Numbered from the stretch's first letter, positions 41,692-52,888 are shown. The stretch is 64,000 bases of DNA from Halolactibacillus halophilus (GCF_900115605.1 NZ_FOXC01000009.1:1-64000), one strand, 5' to 3'. Notes: generated by a model from the letters alone, not told the origin. Numbers and translations: made by a program.

Positions 41692-43991
41692 TCATCAGCA
41701 CTCCCTTTTACTTGTTCCCATGCATTTTTAAAGTCCTGAATAGATAAGTCGGTGAAGGTTTCAGTAAGTTCATCTGCTTCAGCTAGCCGTAAGGCCTGAA
41801 ATTGAATGGCTTCTTCGACAAGATTCACGACAAAACGTGCATTACCTGCCACGACTTGTTTTGAAAACTGCTCAAGTAAGTATTCTTTTACCCCGTTATC
41901 CACTTGATAATGATAACGACCAATATGGAAACAAGCGATATCAAGTAATTCTTCGCCGGAATAATCTTGGAACTCAAAATATTTTTTAAATCGAGAACTT
42001 AAGCCTGGATTACTATCAATAAAGCGTTTCATATCTTGTTTATATCCAGCTAAAATAACGACGAGGTTTTCATTATGCTTTGTCATTTCATCTACAAGTG
42101 TATCAATCGCTTCTTTACCAAAATCATTTTCTCCGCGGTAAAGACTATAAGCTTCATCAATAAACAAGACCCCACCGAGCGCCTCGCGGATTTTATTTTT
42201 TGTTTTAATAGCCGTTTGGCCGACATAACCTGCGACAAGATCACTTCTGGAAGCCATAATAAAATGACCACGCTTTAATAGCCCCCGCTCTTTTAGTAGT
42301 TTGGAATAAATTTTAGCAACTGTTGTTTTCCCTGTTCCAGGGTTTCCAGAGAATACTGCATGAAGTTGAATCGGTACCGATGGAAGGCCTTGGTCTTTTC
42401 TTGTCTGTTGAATTTTCACAAACGATGACAGTTTCTTCACTTCATCTTTGACATTGGACAGCCCGATTAAGTTTTCTAATTGTTCCATCGGATTACTGTC
42501 GTCTTGATCGTCATCCATGACAGCTAAATCTTTCGACTCAATATGCATATGATCAAGCCAATCATCTTGGTCATCAACCGAGATTGAAGCGCCTTTTTTG
42601 AAAATAGCCTTCATTACTAAATCACGGACAGTTCGGGCGTTCCCAAACGAATCATCCACTTTAGCACGTTCAATTAAGCCATAAAAACTATTAAGTGCTG
42701 TTTCAGTAAAGAAGTAATCATTCTGTAAAGCAACTTCTTCTGCGATTTCTAATAATTCACTGATTTTAAAGTCAGGTAGTTGGATAAAATTTTGTTCTGG
42801 GAACCGGCTCCGAAGACCCGGGTTTGCCCATAAAAATTGTCGCATTTCTTCCGGATAACCAGCTAAAATAACCGCAAATTTACCAGCATACTCTCCACTT
42901 GTCATCGCTGAAACGAGCGTGTCAATAACCGCTTGCCCGTAATCACTGCCGCTTTGGTCTTGACGGTGTAAACTGTAAGCCTCATCAATAAATAATACAC
43001 CACCAACCGCTTCTCGAATATACGCCATCGTATTTTCTTCGCTCTGACCGACAAAGGACCCGACTAAATGCGAGCGATTCACTTCAATGACTTTTTTTGA
43101 TTCGAGCAAACCAAGTTCATGGTAAATTTCCGCAAGTAACCTCGCAATCGTTGTTTTACCCGTCCCAGGATTCCCAGTAATAATCATATGCAGACCTGGT
43201 TCATCGATCATTTGAAAGCCAATCGATTTTCGGTCTTGTTGATACTTTAAATAGTGATAATACTGGCGCATATAACGCTTCACATGTTCCAAACCAACCA
43301 TTGATTCAAGTTTCTCTAGCGGTGATTGTTTTACTTCAGAATTAAAGATTGACGGGAAGGCTTCATTAAAATCTTCTATCAGTTGAACAATATTTCGCAC
43401 TGAGTGATTAATTTTACTCGTCTGAACACCGGTTCTCCGGTTCTCAATGAGATCTATTCCATCATCTAAATCAGCTTCTAATTCGACAAGCGCTTCTTTT
43501 AATTCTTTAAAGATATGATACAGCGGGTGGCTTTTACTACTTGAATAAATTGATACATGCCGGGTAAGCTCAAAGAACCGATTAATTTCTTCTTTTAGTT
43601 CTGTCATTTTTTTCGATTTCAACTGGTCAAAATCCGTTTCGCGCATCGAAAAGTCAGTAAGGTCTAACGTCTTAATATCCTGAAACACACGATAAAACTG
43701 TCTGATTTGAGCGAGCGTTTCAATCATTGGAAAGTCAGCATCATATTCTTTCGCGAGATCTAGTAATTTATCTGATAAGTGATCAACGTCATGATGACGC
43801 ATTAAACGATGATAGACGAGCATCGTATGTAAGGCACTCACAGCTGTATCCGATAACTTTTCTGGTTCAGCTCGGTATTGATCAATCGCACGCAAACAGT
43901 CAATCTCTCGATAGGGCGGTGATTGATTAATATCCGTCCAATTTAGTAAGGTTGCTTCATTTATTTTTGAAAATATTAAATGGTTTGTCAT
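41688..43991 (-). CDS. Double AAA+ ATPase of the CbxX/CfxQ (SpoVK-like) family
   Basis: Protein of 767 residues: an unfamiliar helical N-terminal region (about 1-225), then two CbxX/CfxQ-type AAA+ modules. The first has Walker A GNPGTGKTT near 272 and Walker B GGVLFIDEAYS near 329. The second has the same motifs near 547 and 604. Both also show the pore-side YVGQ/FVGQ motif (GSFVGQSEEN, AGYVGQTAIK) and arginine-containing NPGLRSRF/NPGLSSRF. Single-module relatives include Rubisco activase CbbX and SpoVK; EccA of type VII secretion is also related. Target unknown. It heads an operon with yneP and yneQ. Confidence 0.85.
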   Translation of the reverse strand: MTNHLIFSKINEATLLNWTDINQSPPYREIDCLRAIDQYRAEPEKLSDTAVSALHTMLVYHRLMRHHDVDHLSDKLLDLAKEYDADFPMIETLAQIRQFYRVFQDIKTLDLTDFSMRETDFDQLKSKKMTELKEEINRFFELTRHVSIYSSSKSHPLYHIFKELKEALVELEADLDDGIDLIENRRTGVQTSKINHSVRNIVQLIEDFNEAFPSIFNSEVKQSPLEKLESMVGLEHVKRYMRQYYHYLKYQQDRKSIGFQMIDEPGLHMIITGNPGTGKTTIARLLAEIYHELGLLESKKVIEVNRSHLVGSFVGQSEENTMAYIREAVGGVLFIDEAYSLHRQDQSGSDYGQAVIDTLVSAMTSGEYAGKFAVILAGYPEEMRQFLWANPGLRSRFPEQNFIQLPDFKISELLEIAEEVALQNDYFFTETALNSFYGLIERAKVDDSFGNARTVRDLVMKAIFKKGASISVDDQDDWLDHMHIESKDLAVMDDDQDDSNPMEQLENLIGLSNVKDEVKKLSSFVKIQQTRKDQGLPSVPIQLHAVFSGNPGTGKTTVAKIYSKLLKERGLLKRGHFIMASRSDLVAGYVGQTAIKTKNKIREALGGVLFIDEAYSLYRGENDFGKEAIDTLVDEMTKHNENLVVILAGYKQDMKRFIDSNPGLSSRFKKYFEFQDYSGEELLDIACFHIGRYHYQVDNGVKEYLLEQFSKQVVAGNARFVVNLVEEAIQFQALRLAEADELTETFTDLSIQDFKNAWEQVKGSADE

Positions 43992-44135
43992 TCTCTCTCA
44001 TCCCCTCATCATCTCTGTCATTAGTTTAACATAATTTTAATAATTTGATGACTTTTCTGATTGGTTCATTTCCTCTGAGTATCAAGAGATAGATACTGTC
44101 CAATCTAAAAGATTCATTACATAAATTAATCGACA

Positions 44136-44164
44136 CAAAAAGCCACCCCAAGGGCAGCTTTTTA
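44136..44164 (-). terminator. Terminator of acnA
   Basis: On the minus strand AAAAAGC..CCC..GGG..GCTTTTT forms a stem with two internal mismatches and ends in a T-run, 4 bases after the stop. Confidence 0.75.
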
Positions 44165-44168
44165 TCAT

Positions 44169-46868
44169 TTAGGCTTCTGTTTGTGCTAATTTATTCCTAA
44201 GTACCATTTGTAAAATACCGCCGTGACGATAGTAGTCAATTTCAACTTCACCGTCAAAACGGGCAATGGCATTAAATGTAGTCACAGTACCGTCTTCAGC
44301 GGTTGCGGTGACTTTAACTGTTTGATTTGGTGTAACAGATTCATCAATTGCGACTGAGATGGCTTCACGTCCAGTTAAACCGAGCGTATCTGCATCTTCC
44401 CCGTCAGTAAATTGAAGTGGTAATACACCCATCATAACGAGGTTACTACGGTGGATGCGTTCGTAGCTTTTAGCAATGACCGTTTTAATACCTAACAGAT
44501 TCGTTCCTTTAGCTGCCCAGTCACGAGAAGATCCCATCCCATAATCATTACCAGCTAAAATCGCTAAACCTGTGTCTTGTTCTTGATATTTCATCGCCGC
44601 GTCATAAATCGGCATGACTTTTTCTTTTGGCCAGTAGGTAGTGAATCCACCTTCTGTTCCAGGCGCTAACATATTTTTAATACGAATGTTTCCAAATGTC
44701 CCGCGCATCATTACTTCGTGATTACCACGGCGTGAACCATAAGAGTTAAACTGACGTGGTGTCACCCCGTTTTCTTGAAGATAACGACCAGCTGGCATAT
44801 CTTTTGCGATCGCGCCCGCAGGTGAGATATGGTCCGTTGTGACTGAATCCCCAAACTTACCAATGACCCGTAAATCATTTAGCGGTTTAACCTCATCTGG
44901 GTCACGAGATAAGTCTTCAAAGAATGGTGGGTTTTGAATGTACGTTGAGTCATGATTCCACTCATATAAAGGCTCATCTGTTGTTTCGATCGCATTCCAA
45001 CGTTCATTCGAATCAAAAATATTGGCATATTCTTTCTTGAATATTTCTGGCGTGACAACGCGATGCACTTCGTCACGAATTTCATCAAGTGATGGCCATA
45101 GATCATCAAAGTAAACCGGTTGATTATCCTGGTCATAACCCAATGGTTCTTTCATGAGATCAACATCGACCGTTCCTGCCAGCGCATAAGCAACGACAAG
45201 TGGTGGTGATGCTAAATAGTTCGCTTTAACGAGTGGGTGAATCCGTCCTTCGAAGTTACGGTTACCTGATAAGACAGACGCTACCGTTAAGTCATGTTCA
45301 ACAATCGCTTCCTCAACGACATGTTCAAGTGGACCAGAGTTACCGATACATGTTGTACAACCATATCCAACTAAATTAAAGCCTAATTCCTCGAGATACG
45401 GCATCAAACCAGCATCTTCTAGGTAACGTGTCACGACTTTAGAACCAGGCGCGAGTGATGTTTTCACATACGGTGGAACCGTTAAGCCTTTTTTCACTGC
45501 GTTACGTGCAAGTAAGCCTGACCCTAACATAACATAAGGGTTTGATGTGTTCGTACACGACGTGATCGCCGCAATTGCAAGCGAGCCGGTTGTCATGTCA
45601 CTTTTCTCACCGTTTTCATGTTTTACTTTAGCGACTTTATCAAATTCACTTTTATCTAGTCCAAATCCATGATTACCTGCTGGGCCTGTCACAGCTTGAT
45701 GGAAAGATTTCTTCATATCTGATAATAAAATTAAATCTTGAGGACGTTTTGGTCCTGACAGACTTGGCTCTAAATCAGATAAGTTAATTTCAACAAGATC
45801 CGTGAATTCTGGGTCTGGTTGACTTGAATCATACCAAAGATCATTTGCTTTACAGTAGGCTTCTACAAGCGCAATGTGATCTTCTTCACGTCCAGTTAAG
45901 CGTAAATAGTTTAGTGATTCTTCATCAACCGGGAAGAAACCACATGTCGCCCCGTATTCAGGTGCCATATTTGAAATCGTTGCTCGGTCTGCTAGTGGCA
46001 TTTCTTTTAGACCCGGCCCAAAGTATTCAACAAATTTACCAACAACCTGTTTCTCACGCAAGACTTGCGTCACTTTAAGCGCAAGATCTGTTGCAGTAAT
46101 GCCGTTAGGCATTGAACCAGTAAATTTCACACCAATCACGTCAGGTGCTGGGAAATAAGATGGTTGGCCAAGCATACCTGCTTCAGCTTCGATCCCACCA
46201 ACGCCCCATCCAAGGACACCTAATCCGTTTACCATGGTCGTATGTGAGTCCGTTCCAACTAATGTATCAGGAAAGGCATCAATCGTACCATCACTATTTT
46301 CTTGTTGATGTACAACATTGGCGATGTATTCTAAGTTTACTTGGTGTACAATACCTGTCGCAGGTGGAACAGCCCGGTAGTTATCAAAGGCTTTTTGGGC
46401 CCAGTTTAAGAATTGGTAACGTTCCATGTTGCGTTCAAATTCAAACTCCATATTGGTTAGGAGGGCACTATTTGTCCCAAAGGCATCGACTTGTACCGAG
46501 TGGTCAATGACTAAATCAACCGGTACTTCTGGATTGATTTGATCAGCTTTTCCACCCATATCAACCATTGCTTTACGCAACGACGCTAAGTCAACGACAG
46601 CTGGTACGCCGGTGAAATCTTGTAAAATAACGCGTGATGGCTTAAATGGGACATCTGTTTTTGCTTGTTTCCCCCAGTTAATCAAACCATCAATATGTTC
46701 ATCGTTAATCACACGGCCGTCATATTGGCGTAATAATGACTCGAGCAAAACTCGAATAGAGAATGGTAAACGGCTGACATCCCCTTTACCTGCTTCTTCT
46801 AATGCTTTTAATTGATAATAGTTTACTGTTTTTCCGTTAAGTTCAAATGATTGTTTCGTATTAATCAC
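44169..46868 (-). CDS. acnA: Aconitate hydratase (aconitase)
   Basis: Isomerises citrate to isocitrate; AcnA/IRP1 class, called citB in B. subtilis, where it also binds RNA. The 899 residues have the 4Fe-4S cysteines in [11 protein letters not shown] and [11 protein letters not shown], and the C-terminal swivel domain with [10 protein letters not shown]. The start is a GTG (46868) 10 bases behind GGAGGG. In B. subtilis, citB expression is controlled by CcpC, CcpA and CodY; I see no clear CcpC dyad here. No other TCA-cycle genes are in the window. Confidence 0.97.
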   Translation of the reverse strand: MINTKQSFELNGKTVNYYQLKALEEAGKGDVSRLPFSIRVLLESLLRQYDGRVINDEHIDGLINWGKQAKTDVPFKPSRVILQDFTGVPAVVDLASLRKAMVDMGGKADQINPEVPVDLVIDHSVQVDAFGTNSALLTNMEFEFERNMERYQFLNWAQKAFDNYRAVPPATGIVHQVNLEYIANVVHQQENSDGTIDAFPDTLVGTDSHTTMVNGLGVLGWGVGGIEAEAGMLGQPSYFPAPDVIGVKFTGSMPNGITATDLALKVTQVLREKQVVGKFVEYFGPGLKEMPLADRATISNMAPEYGATCGFFPVDEESLNYLRLTGREEDHIALVEAYCKANDLWYDSSQPDPEFTDLVEINLSDLEPSLSGPKRPQDLILLSDMKKSFHQAVTGPAGNHGFGLDKSEFDKVAKVKHENGEKSDMTTGSLAIAAITSCTNTSNPYVMLGSGLLARNAVKKGLTVPPYVKTSLAPGSKVVTRYLEDAGLMPYLEELGFNLVGYGCTTCIGNSGPLEHVVEEAIVEHDLTVASVLSGNRNFEGRIHPLVKANYLASPPLVVAYALAGTVDVDLMKEPLGYDQDNQPVYFDDLWPSLDEIRDEVHRVVTPEIFKKEYANIFDSNERWNAIETTDEPLYEWNHDSTYIQNPPFFEDLSRDPDEVKPLNDLRVIGKFGDSVTTDHISPAGAIAKDMPAGRYLQENGVTPRQFNSYGSRRGNHEVMMRGTFGNIRIKNMLAPGTEGGFTTYWPKEKVMPIYDAAMKYQEQDTGLAILAGNDYGMGSSRDWAAKGTNLLGIKTVIAKSYERIHRSNLVMMGVLPLQFTDGEDADTLGLTGREAISVAIDESVTPNQTVKVTATAEDGTVTTFNAIARFDGEVEIDYYRHGGILQMVLRNKLAQTEA

Positions 46869-46945
46869 TGAATTAATCCCTCCTATATCGTCCTATTTAG
46901 GGCAACTCATGTCTTTTATCGCAAGACAAGGCTATATACTTTACC

Positions 46946-46974
46946 ATTGTAAAGTAAAATCGTAAATATGTAAA
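46946..46974 (-). promoter_or_regulatory. Sigma-A promoter of acnA
   Basis: Minus strand: TTTACA (46969-46974), 17-base spacer, TACAAT (46946-46951), 77 bases before the GTG start. Confidence 0.75.
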
Positions 46975-47050
46975 ATATTTCGACAATATAATTTAGCTAC
47001 AAACCCTAGCATACATAAGGAATATATAAATTTGTTCCGCTAGAAAGCGC

Positions 47051-47087
47051 AAAAAAGACATACTCAGCATTAACTGAATATGTCTTT
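47051..47087 (-). terminator. Terminator of yneF
   Basis: On the minus strand AAAGACATATTCAG pairs with CTGAGTATGTCTTT, followed by six T. Confidence 0.85.
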
Positions 47088-47101
47088 AGACTTCTGATTC
47101 A

Positions 47102-47332
47102 TTATTTACCTGGGTTTTGATTATTCATTGAGCGCATCATTTGATTAATTTTCTTCTGTGATGGCTTTTGACCCATTTGCATCATAAGTGTACGGAGCAT
47201 TTGCTCATTAATTGGTGGATTTTTCTTTAAGTAATCCATCATATATTTTCTCGCGATGAAAAAGCCTAGTGCAGCACCAGCTAAGAGCGCGACAATCACA
47301 ATGACGATGACCCAAATGATTCCAACTGTCAT
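47102..47332 (-). CDS. yneF: UPF0154 membrane protein YneF
   Basis: Small protein of 76 residues: one N-terminal transmembrane helix (about 4-27) with alanines and glycines, then the conserved [27 protein letters not shown] stretch (in parts) and a basic tail. UPF0154 family of unknown function, present in most Firmicutes. In B. subtilis sirA (yneE) lies between tkt and this gene; here the 189-base gap holds only the tkt terminator. Confidence 0.93.
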   Translation of the reverse strand: MTVGIIWVIVIVIVALLAGAALGFFIARKYMMDYLKKNPPINEQMLRTLMMQMGQKPSQKKINQMMRSMNNQNPGK

Positions 47333-47445
47333 AATTTAACTTCCCCCTTCAAATCATTTCTTACTTAGTATATTAAATATTTCACTTAATTACAATAGCA
47401 ACAATCAAACTCACGCGCATTCATTCGGGCAAATGCCATTCAGAA

Positions 47446-47484
47446 AGAAAGGAAGAACCCTTTAACTAGCTCTAGGGTTCTTCC
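47446..47484 (-). terminator. Terminator of tkt
   Basis: GGAAGAACCCT (47451-47461) pairs with AGGGTTCTTCC (47474-47484), with T-rich sequence following on the minus strand. Confidence 0.85.
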
Positions 47485-47521
47485 TTGTGATCCTTTGATT
47501 GGGATTGTAACTTATACTAAA

Positions 47522-49519
47522 TTACTTATTGAATACAGCTTCAAAACGTTTAACGACGTTTTCAACTGTAAAACCGTAATGTGCCATGATTTGGTTACCT
47601 TCACCAGAAGCACCGAAAGTATCGATACCTAAGATATCACCCTCATCACCTACATAGCGGTCCCATCCAAGTGGAGAGCCCATTTCAACAGCTAGACGTT
47701 TCTTCACATCTTTAGGTAAGACAGAGTCTTTGTATGCTTGATCTTGTTGTTCGAAACGATCCCAAGCTGGCATACTTACAACGCTAACGTCGATTCCTTT
47801 TGCTTTTAGTTCTTCTTGTGCACTGACAGCAAGTTGAACTTCAGAACCAGCAGCAACTAAGATACCGTCAGCGACGGCCTGTTCAGCCGCGCTTACGATA
47901 TAGCCACCTTTTTTAACGCCTTCATAGTTTGTACCTTTAAGCGTTGGTAAGTTTTGACGTGTTAAGACAAGAAGGGATGGTGTATCCGTTGATTCCATCG
48001 CTAAGCGCCATGATGCAGCTACTTCGTTACCATCCGCTGGACGAAGTACTGAAATGCCGGGCATTGCACGGAAAGCGGCTAATTGTTCAACCGGTTCGTG
48101 TGTTGGACCATCTTCACCTACCGCAATTGAATCGTGTGTTAACACGTAAGTTACCGGTAATTTTTGAATTGCTGATAGACGAACAGCTGGGCGTAAGTAA
48201 TCACTAAAGACGAAGAAAGTTCCGCCGTATACTTTTAAGCCGCCATGTAACGCCATACCGTTAAGGGCTGCTGCCATCGCAAATTCACGAACACCAAACC
48301 AAATGTTACGGCCGGCATAATTTGTTTTATCAAAGTCTTCTTCATCGTCCATACGTGTTTTATTTGAACCCGCAAGGTCAGCACTACCACCAAAGAGGCT
48401 TGGAACAGCTTTTGATAATGCGTTGACGAGTTTACCACTTGAGGCACGTGTTGCAAGCGTGTCTTCACCAGGTGTGAATGTTGGTAACTCATCTACCCAT
48501 CCTTCTGGTAATTCATTGTTCATTGCTGTTTCGAACTCTGCAGCAAGTTCAGGGTATTTCGCTTTATAATCTTCGAATTGTTTATTCCATTCAGCTTCAG
48601 CTTCAGCCCCGCGTTTTGCTACTTTCGTTTCAAAGTCTTCATAAACACCATCGGGTACTTCAAATGGTGCATGATTCCAGTTATAGTTCTCGCGAACAAG
48701 TTTGATTTCATCATCGCCAAGTGGCGCACCATGAGCATCACTCTTACCTTGTTTATTTGGTGAACCGTAACCGATTACCGTTTTAATTTCAATCATTGTT
48801 GGTTGAGTCGTATTTGCTTGTGCTTCTTTAATAGCTGCTTTAATCGCTTCAACATCTGTACCATCATCCACGCGAATGACTTGCCAGTTGTATGATTCAA
48901 AGCGTTTTTCAACAGATTCAGAGAATGACTTGTCTAAGTCACCATCTAATGAAATATCATTTGAATCGTAAAGTACGATTAATTTACCTAAACCTAAGTG
49001 TCCCGCAAGTGACGCAGCTTCATGTGAGATGCCTTCCATAAGGTCACCATCACCAACAAGTGCATAGCTATAGTGATCGACAATATTGAAATCGTCACGG
49101 TTATATTTTGCTGCAAGGTGTGCTTCTGCCATCGCCATACCGACAGTCATCGCGACCCCTTGTCCTAAAGGACCTGTTGTTGCTTCAACACCATCTGTAT
49201 CTGTTACTTCAGGGTGTCCAGGTGTATGTGATCCTAATTGACGGAAGTTCTTAAGGTCGTCAATTCCAAGGTTAAATCCTGATAAGTGTAATAGTGAGTA
49301 TAGTAACATTGAACCGTGGCCAGCTGATAATACAAACCGGTCGCGATCGAACCATTTAGAATGCTTTGGATTTTGATTCATGAACTCTGTCCATAATGTA
49401 TACGCCATTGGCGCTGCTCCCATTGGTAAACCTGGGTGTCCTGAGTTCGCCTTTTGGATTGCATCGATTGATAGTGTACGAATGGCATTAATTGATGTTT
49501 GTTGTACTTGATTTGTCAT
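47522..49519 (-). CDS. tkt: Transketolase
   Basis: Thiamine-diphosphate enzyme of the pentose phosphate pathway, moving two-carbon units between sugar phosphates. The frame is open 35 codons further upstream, but I start at [17 protein letters not shown] (49519), behind AAAGGGG, giving 665 residues. The TPP motif [18 protein letters not shown] lies near 155 and [18 protein letters not shown] near 408. Complete, with its own terminator. Confidence 0.97.
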   Translation of the reverse strand: MTNQVQQTSINAIRTLSIDAIQKANSGHPGLPMGAAPMAYTLWTEFMNQNPKHSKWFDRDRFVLSAGHGSMLLYSLLHLSGFNLGIDDLKNFRQLGSHTPGHPEVTDTDGVEATTGPLGQGVAMTVGMAMAEAHLAAKYNRDDFNIVDHYSYALVGDGDLMEGISHEAASLAGHLGLGKLIVLYDSNDISLDGDLDKSFSESVEKRFESYNWQVIRVDDGTDVEAIKAAIKEAQANTTQPTMIEIKTVIGYGSPNKQGKSDAHGAPLGDDEIKLVRENYNWNHAPFEVPDGVYEDFETKVAKRGAEAEAEWNKQFEDYKAKYPELAAEFETAMNNELPEGWVDELPTFTPGEDTLATRASSGKLVNALSKAVPSLFGGSADLAGSNKTRMDDEEDFDKTNYAGRNIWFGVREFAMAAALNGMALHGGLKVYGGTFFVFSDYLRPAVRLSAIQKLPVTYVLTHDSIAVGEDGPTHEPVEQLAAFRAMPGISVLRPADGNEVAASWRLAMESTDTPSLLVLTRQNLPTLKGTNYEGVKKGGYIVSAAEQAVADGILVAAGSEVQLAVSAQEELKAKGIDVSVVSMPAWDRFEQQDQAYKDSVLPKDVKKRLAVEMGSPLGWDRYVGDEGDILGIDTFGASGEGNQIMAHYGFTVENVVKRFEAVFNK

Positions 49520-49584
49520 ACTTCTTAAACCCCTTTCTGGATTCATACATACGTTAATATGTACGTACAATTTATATCCTATAA

Positions 49585-49598
49585 TGAAAACGCTATTT
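49585..49598. promoter_or_regulatory. Possible CcpA cre element near tkt
   Basis: TGAAAACGCTATTT matches the Gram-positive cre consensus (TGWAARCGYTWNCW) at 13 of 14 positions. It lies 66 bases upstream of tkt. A convincing tkt promoter was not found, so its effect cannot be judged. Confidence 0.3.
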
Positions 49599-49633
49599 AC
49601 ACAAGACATAATTGTACATTTCAATGAATTAAC

Positions 49634-49858
49634 TTATTTTTTTGACTGTAAGTCCTTGATTTTTTGTGGGGTGACATCATCGCCATTTGGATCAACGATG
49701 GTCATCCCCTTAAATTGATTTTTAAAGGACTTCCTTACGTTCTTTAAATACTCTTCTCGTAGGACTTGTTGTTCTTCTTTTTCTTCGTTTGATAAGCCCT
49801 CCGCTTTAGCCTTTTTAGCTAAAGTATTAATTCGCGCTAACTTTTCTTGTGACAGCAT
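49634..49858 (-). CDS. ynzC: UPF0291/DUF896 protein YnzC
   Basis: The 74-residue, two-helix-hairpin protein with the family pattern [19 protein letters not shown] followed by LSNEEKEEQ and [17 protein letters not shown]. Function unknown; in B. subtilis ynzC is part of the SOS operon yneA-yneB-ynzC. Here it follows yneB by 40 bases and likely shares its LexA-controlled promoter. AAGGAG precedes the ATG. Confidence 0.93.
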   Translation of the reverse strand: MLSQEKLARINTLAKKAKAEGLSNEEKEEQQVLREEYLKNVRKSFKNQFKGMTIVDPNGDDVTPQKIKDLQSKK

Positions 49859-49898
49859 ATTTTAAATCTCCTTAATTTGATGATTTTCACTATGTCTA

Positions 49899-50576
<678 letters not shown>

Positions 50577-50600
50577 TCATGGAAACATACTTTCTATTTA

Positions 50601-50630
50601 AGTGTAGCCAAATGATTTGTTCGGTGTCAA
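50601..50630 (-). promoter_or_regulatory. Promoter of yneB-ynzC with degenerate LexA site
   Basis: Minus strand: perfect TTGACA (50625-50630), 18-base spacer, TACACT (50601-50606). Within the spacer, CGAACAAATCATTT (50610-50623) keeps the CGAAC half of a LexA box but matches the full consensus at only 11 of 14 positions. Confidence 0.75.
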
Positions 50631-50637
50631 TGTTTTT

Positions 50638-50651
50638 CGAACAAACGTTTG
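50638..50651. promoter_or_regulatory. LexA (SOS) box
   Basis: CGAACAAACGTTTG matches the Gram-positive LexA consensus CGAACRNRYGTTYG at every position. It overlaps the lexA -35 and lies 8 bases upstream of the yneB -35, so one site can serve both divergent promoters. Confidence 0.93.
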
Positions 50652-50678
50652 ATTTAGATAACTTTATTATGGTATACT
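50649..50678 (+). promoter_or_regulatory. Sigma-A promoter of lexA
   Basis: TTGATT (50649-50654), 18-base spacer, TATACT (50673-50678), 29 bases before lexA. The -35 overlaps the right arm of the LexA box, consistent with autorepression. Confidence 0.75.
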
Positions 50679-50706
50679 TAACTAAAATTAATTGGAGGGA
50701 TAATGA

Positions 50707-51330
50707 ATGGATACCCTATCAAAACGCCAAGAAGCAATCCTTAATTATATTAAACATTATCAAGCAACGAAAAACTATCCACCGTCTGTACGAGAAATTG
50801 GTGAAGCTGTCGGTTTATCATCAACATCAACAACCCATGGTCATCTTGCTCGAATGGAGAAAAAAGGCTATATTCGTCGTGACCCGACTAAACCACGGAC
50901 GATTGAAGTCGTTGACGGAACAGAAATGAATCCGAAAATGCGTAGTGAAGTCGCTTATGCCCCTCATATCGGGAAAGTAACGGCAGGACTTCCCATCACC
51001 GCCATTGAAAATATTGATGAATTTATTCCAATTCCATCATACTTAACAAACACAGAAACGAATACATTCGCCTTAACAATTGAAGGTGACAGTATGATCG
51101 AAGCAGGTATTCATAATCGAGATGTGGTTATTGTAAGACAACAAAATACCGCTAACAATGGTGATATTATCGTTGCTCTTACAGATGACGGCGAAGCGAC
51201 TGTCAAACGGTTCTTTAAAGAAAAAGACCATATTCGCTTACAACCAGAAAACTCAAATATGGACCCTCTTCTTTATAAAAACATTACTGTATTAGGTAAA
51301 TTGGTCGGTTTATACCGTCACATTAGATAA
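50707..51330 (+). CDS. lexA: SOS repressor LexA
   Basis: Repressor of the DNA-damage response. 207 residues: winged helix-turn-helix (about 1-68), then the self-cleaving S24 domain. The cleavage bond is Ala93-Gly94 in VTAGLPI; catalytic Ser129 (EGDSMIEAG) and Lys167 (EATVKRF) are present. RecA-stimulated autocleavage should induce lexA and the divergent yneB-ynzC. TTGGAGGG precedes the ATG. yneA, normally first in the divergent operon, is missing. Confidence 0.97.
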   Translation: MDTLSKRQEAILNYIKHYQATKNYPPSVREIGEAVGLSSTSTTHGHLARMEKKGYIRRDPTKPRTIEVVDGTEMNPKMRSEVAYAPHIGKVTAGLPITAIENIDEFIPIPSYLTNTETNTFALTIEGDSMIEAGIHNRDVVIVRQQNTANNGDIIVALTDDGEATVKRFFKEKDHIRLQPENSNMDPLLYKNITVLGKLVGLYRHIR

Positions 51331-51372
51331 AAAGCAGGATCACTGGTATTTACCATTGATCCTGCTTTTTAC
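51331..51372 (+). terminator. Terminator of lexA
   Basis: AAAGCAGGATCA and TGATCCTGCTTT form a 12-bp stem immediately after the stop codon, followed by T-rich sequence. It is also suited to end the convergent amidase transcript. Confidence 0.92.
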
Positions 51373-51400
51373 TTTTATATATTTTCTTTATGACGAATGA

Positions 51401-52138
51401 TTAATTTACTTTAAACGCATCGTAGCCTAACAACTGTAACTTTGCTTTTGTATCTCCGGTTTCATTAACCATCACACGATAAAACGGGGCACCCTTCACA
51501 CTTATTGATTTAATCCGTACTTGAAAATCTGCCGCTATTAATTCTCGTCCCCTTTTTTGTGCAAGTGCTTCACTTTGAAATGAACCACACACAAAGCTTC
51601 CCTTATTTACATCTTTGTTTTTTATACTTAAGATTGCCAAAACATGTGCTTTTACAATCCGATCAATCATAGAAGGTTTCATTAAATTCTCATAATCTGA
51701 GGGATGATCAATGAATAGTGATTCTGTTAATACTGCAGCCATCGACGTCTGTCTTAATACATAAAAGTCACCTCGTTTTAATCCCCGATTGGTTACCTGT
51801 AACGTTTCAATCATCGTTCGATGAAACAATTGATGAAGCTCTACAGTATCTTTTCCTGTCTTAAGATACCTAAAACTTTCAAAACCGCTCCCTCCCCCGG
51901 CATTGATATGAATCGAAACATATAAATCAGCTTTAAAACCTTCCGCAAGTTTAACTCTTTTACTTAATGAACAGGTCTCATCCGTGTGGCGTGATAATTT
52001 AATAATGACCTCTTTTTGGCTTGCTAACTGGTCACGTATTCTAAGTGCAATTGCTAAGGTGAGATTTTTTTCTTTTAATGCTTTAAAACAAGCACCGGGG
52101 TCATCTCCCCCGTGCCCAGGATCTAAAAAGACTCGCAT
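51401..52138 (-). CDS. N-acetylmuramoyl-L-alanine amidase, CwlC-like
   Basis: Zinc amidase (Amidase_3) of 245 residues that cleaves the stem peptide from muramic acid in peptidoglycan. Zinc ligands His9, Glu23 and His77 and catalytic Glu139 are seen (DPGHGGDDPGA; SIHINAG; LTESLFID). A SPOR-like domain occupies about 175-245. There is no signal peptide, as in B. subtilis CwlC, the mother-cell lysis enzyme of sporulation, or in phage endolysins. The flanking genes are not phage. No sporulation-type promoter is evident. Confidence 0.88.
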   Translation of the reverse strand: MRVFLDPGHGGDDPGACFKALKEKNLTLAIALRIRDQLASQKEVIIKLSRHTDETCSLSKRVKLAEGFKADLYVSIHINAGGGSGFESFRYLKTGKDTVELHQLFHRTMIETLQVTNRGLKRGDFYVLRQTSMAAVLTESLFIDHPSDYENLMKPSMIDRIVKAHVLAILSIKNKDVNKGSFVCGSFQSEALAQKRGRELIAADFQVRIKSISVKGAPFYRVMVNETGDTKAKLQLLGYDAFKVN

Positions 52139-52143
52139 AGTTG

Positions 52144-52173
52144 TTTCACCCTTTCATTTTGATTAATTATAAT
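52144..52173 (+). promoter_or_regulatory. Candidate promoter of the cyclophilin lipoprotein
   Basis: TTTCAC (52144-52149), 18-base spacer, perfect TATAAT (52168-52173). A second -10-like TATACT (52176-52181) lies just downstream, so the exact choice is open. Confidence 0.5.
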
Positions 52174-52213
52174 GGTATACTGTCTCTGGAATACAAATTC
52201 AGGAGGAATTTCA

Positions 52214-52888
52214 ATGAAAAAGCTTAGCTTACTCTTTATGTCCATCGTCATAATCACCCTTATTACTGGATGTAATGATACAACAAATGAATCAAAAGAA
52301 CAGACTTCAGATGATGAATCAACATTTGAAGAAGAACAAACGAACTTTTATGATAATTACCCAGAAGTGACTGAGAATCCTATTGTCACTATGACACTTT
52401 CAACAGATGAGACAATACAACTAGAACTGTTTCCAGGTAAAGCGCCAAATACCGTTGCTAATTTTATTTCGCTTACAGAAAGTGGTTTCTATGATGGGTT
52501 AATTTTTCACCGTATTATTGAAGGCTTTATGATTCAAGGTGGCGATCCACTTGGTAATGGACTAGGTGGACCTGACTACTCTATCCCGGGTGAATTCGAG
52601 TCAAATGACTTTGATAATGACTTACTACATGAGCCTGGCGTAATCTCAATGGCACGTTCACAGTCACCTGACTCAGCAGGGTCACAGTTTTTTATCATCC
52701 ATAAAAAATCAACGCATTTAGATGGTGAATACGCTGGCTTCGGTAAAGTCATTGAAGGAATGGACGTTGTCAATAGACTTGCGACAGTTGAAACTGATCA
52801 GAATGACGTTCCAGTTGAAGAACAACAAATTAAAAAAATCACAGTGGCTACTAAAGGTGTCGACTACCCGGACCCGTTAAAAAAATAG
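52214..52888 (+). CDS. Cyclophilin-type peptidyl-prolyl isomerase lipoprotein
   Basis: Probably an extracellular, membrane-anchored foldase. From the ATG at 52214 (behind CAGGAGG) the 224 residues begin with a lipoprotein signal peptide ending in LITGC, lipid-modified Cys20. An acidic linker (about 21-55) follows, then a cyclophilin domain (about 60-215) with FHRIIEGFMIQGGDP, the arginine of the active site (HR), SAGSQFFI and GFGKVIEGMDVV. Upstream in-frame codons have no ribosome binding site. Confidence 0.92.
   Translation: MKKLSLLFMSIVIITLITGCNDTTNESKEQTSDDESTFEEEQTNFYDNYPEVTENPIVTMTLSTDETIQLELFPGKAPNTVANFISLTESGFYDGLIFHRIIEGFMIQGGDPLGNGLGGPDYSIPGEFESNDFDNDLLHEPGVISMARSQSPDSAGSQFFIIHKKSTHLDGEYAGFGKVIEGMDVVNRLATVETDQNDVPVEEQQIKKITVATKGVDYPDPLKK

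Noticed and set aside
46145-46510. 121-codon plus-strand frame inside acnA
   Set aside because: Antisense to a conserved enzyme, low-complexity composition, no ribosome binding site.
46869-47050. CcpC operator at acnA
   Set aside because: The ATAA-N7-TTAT dyad known from B. subtilis citB was not found at a sensible position.
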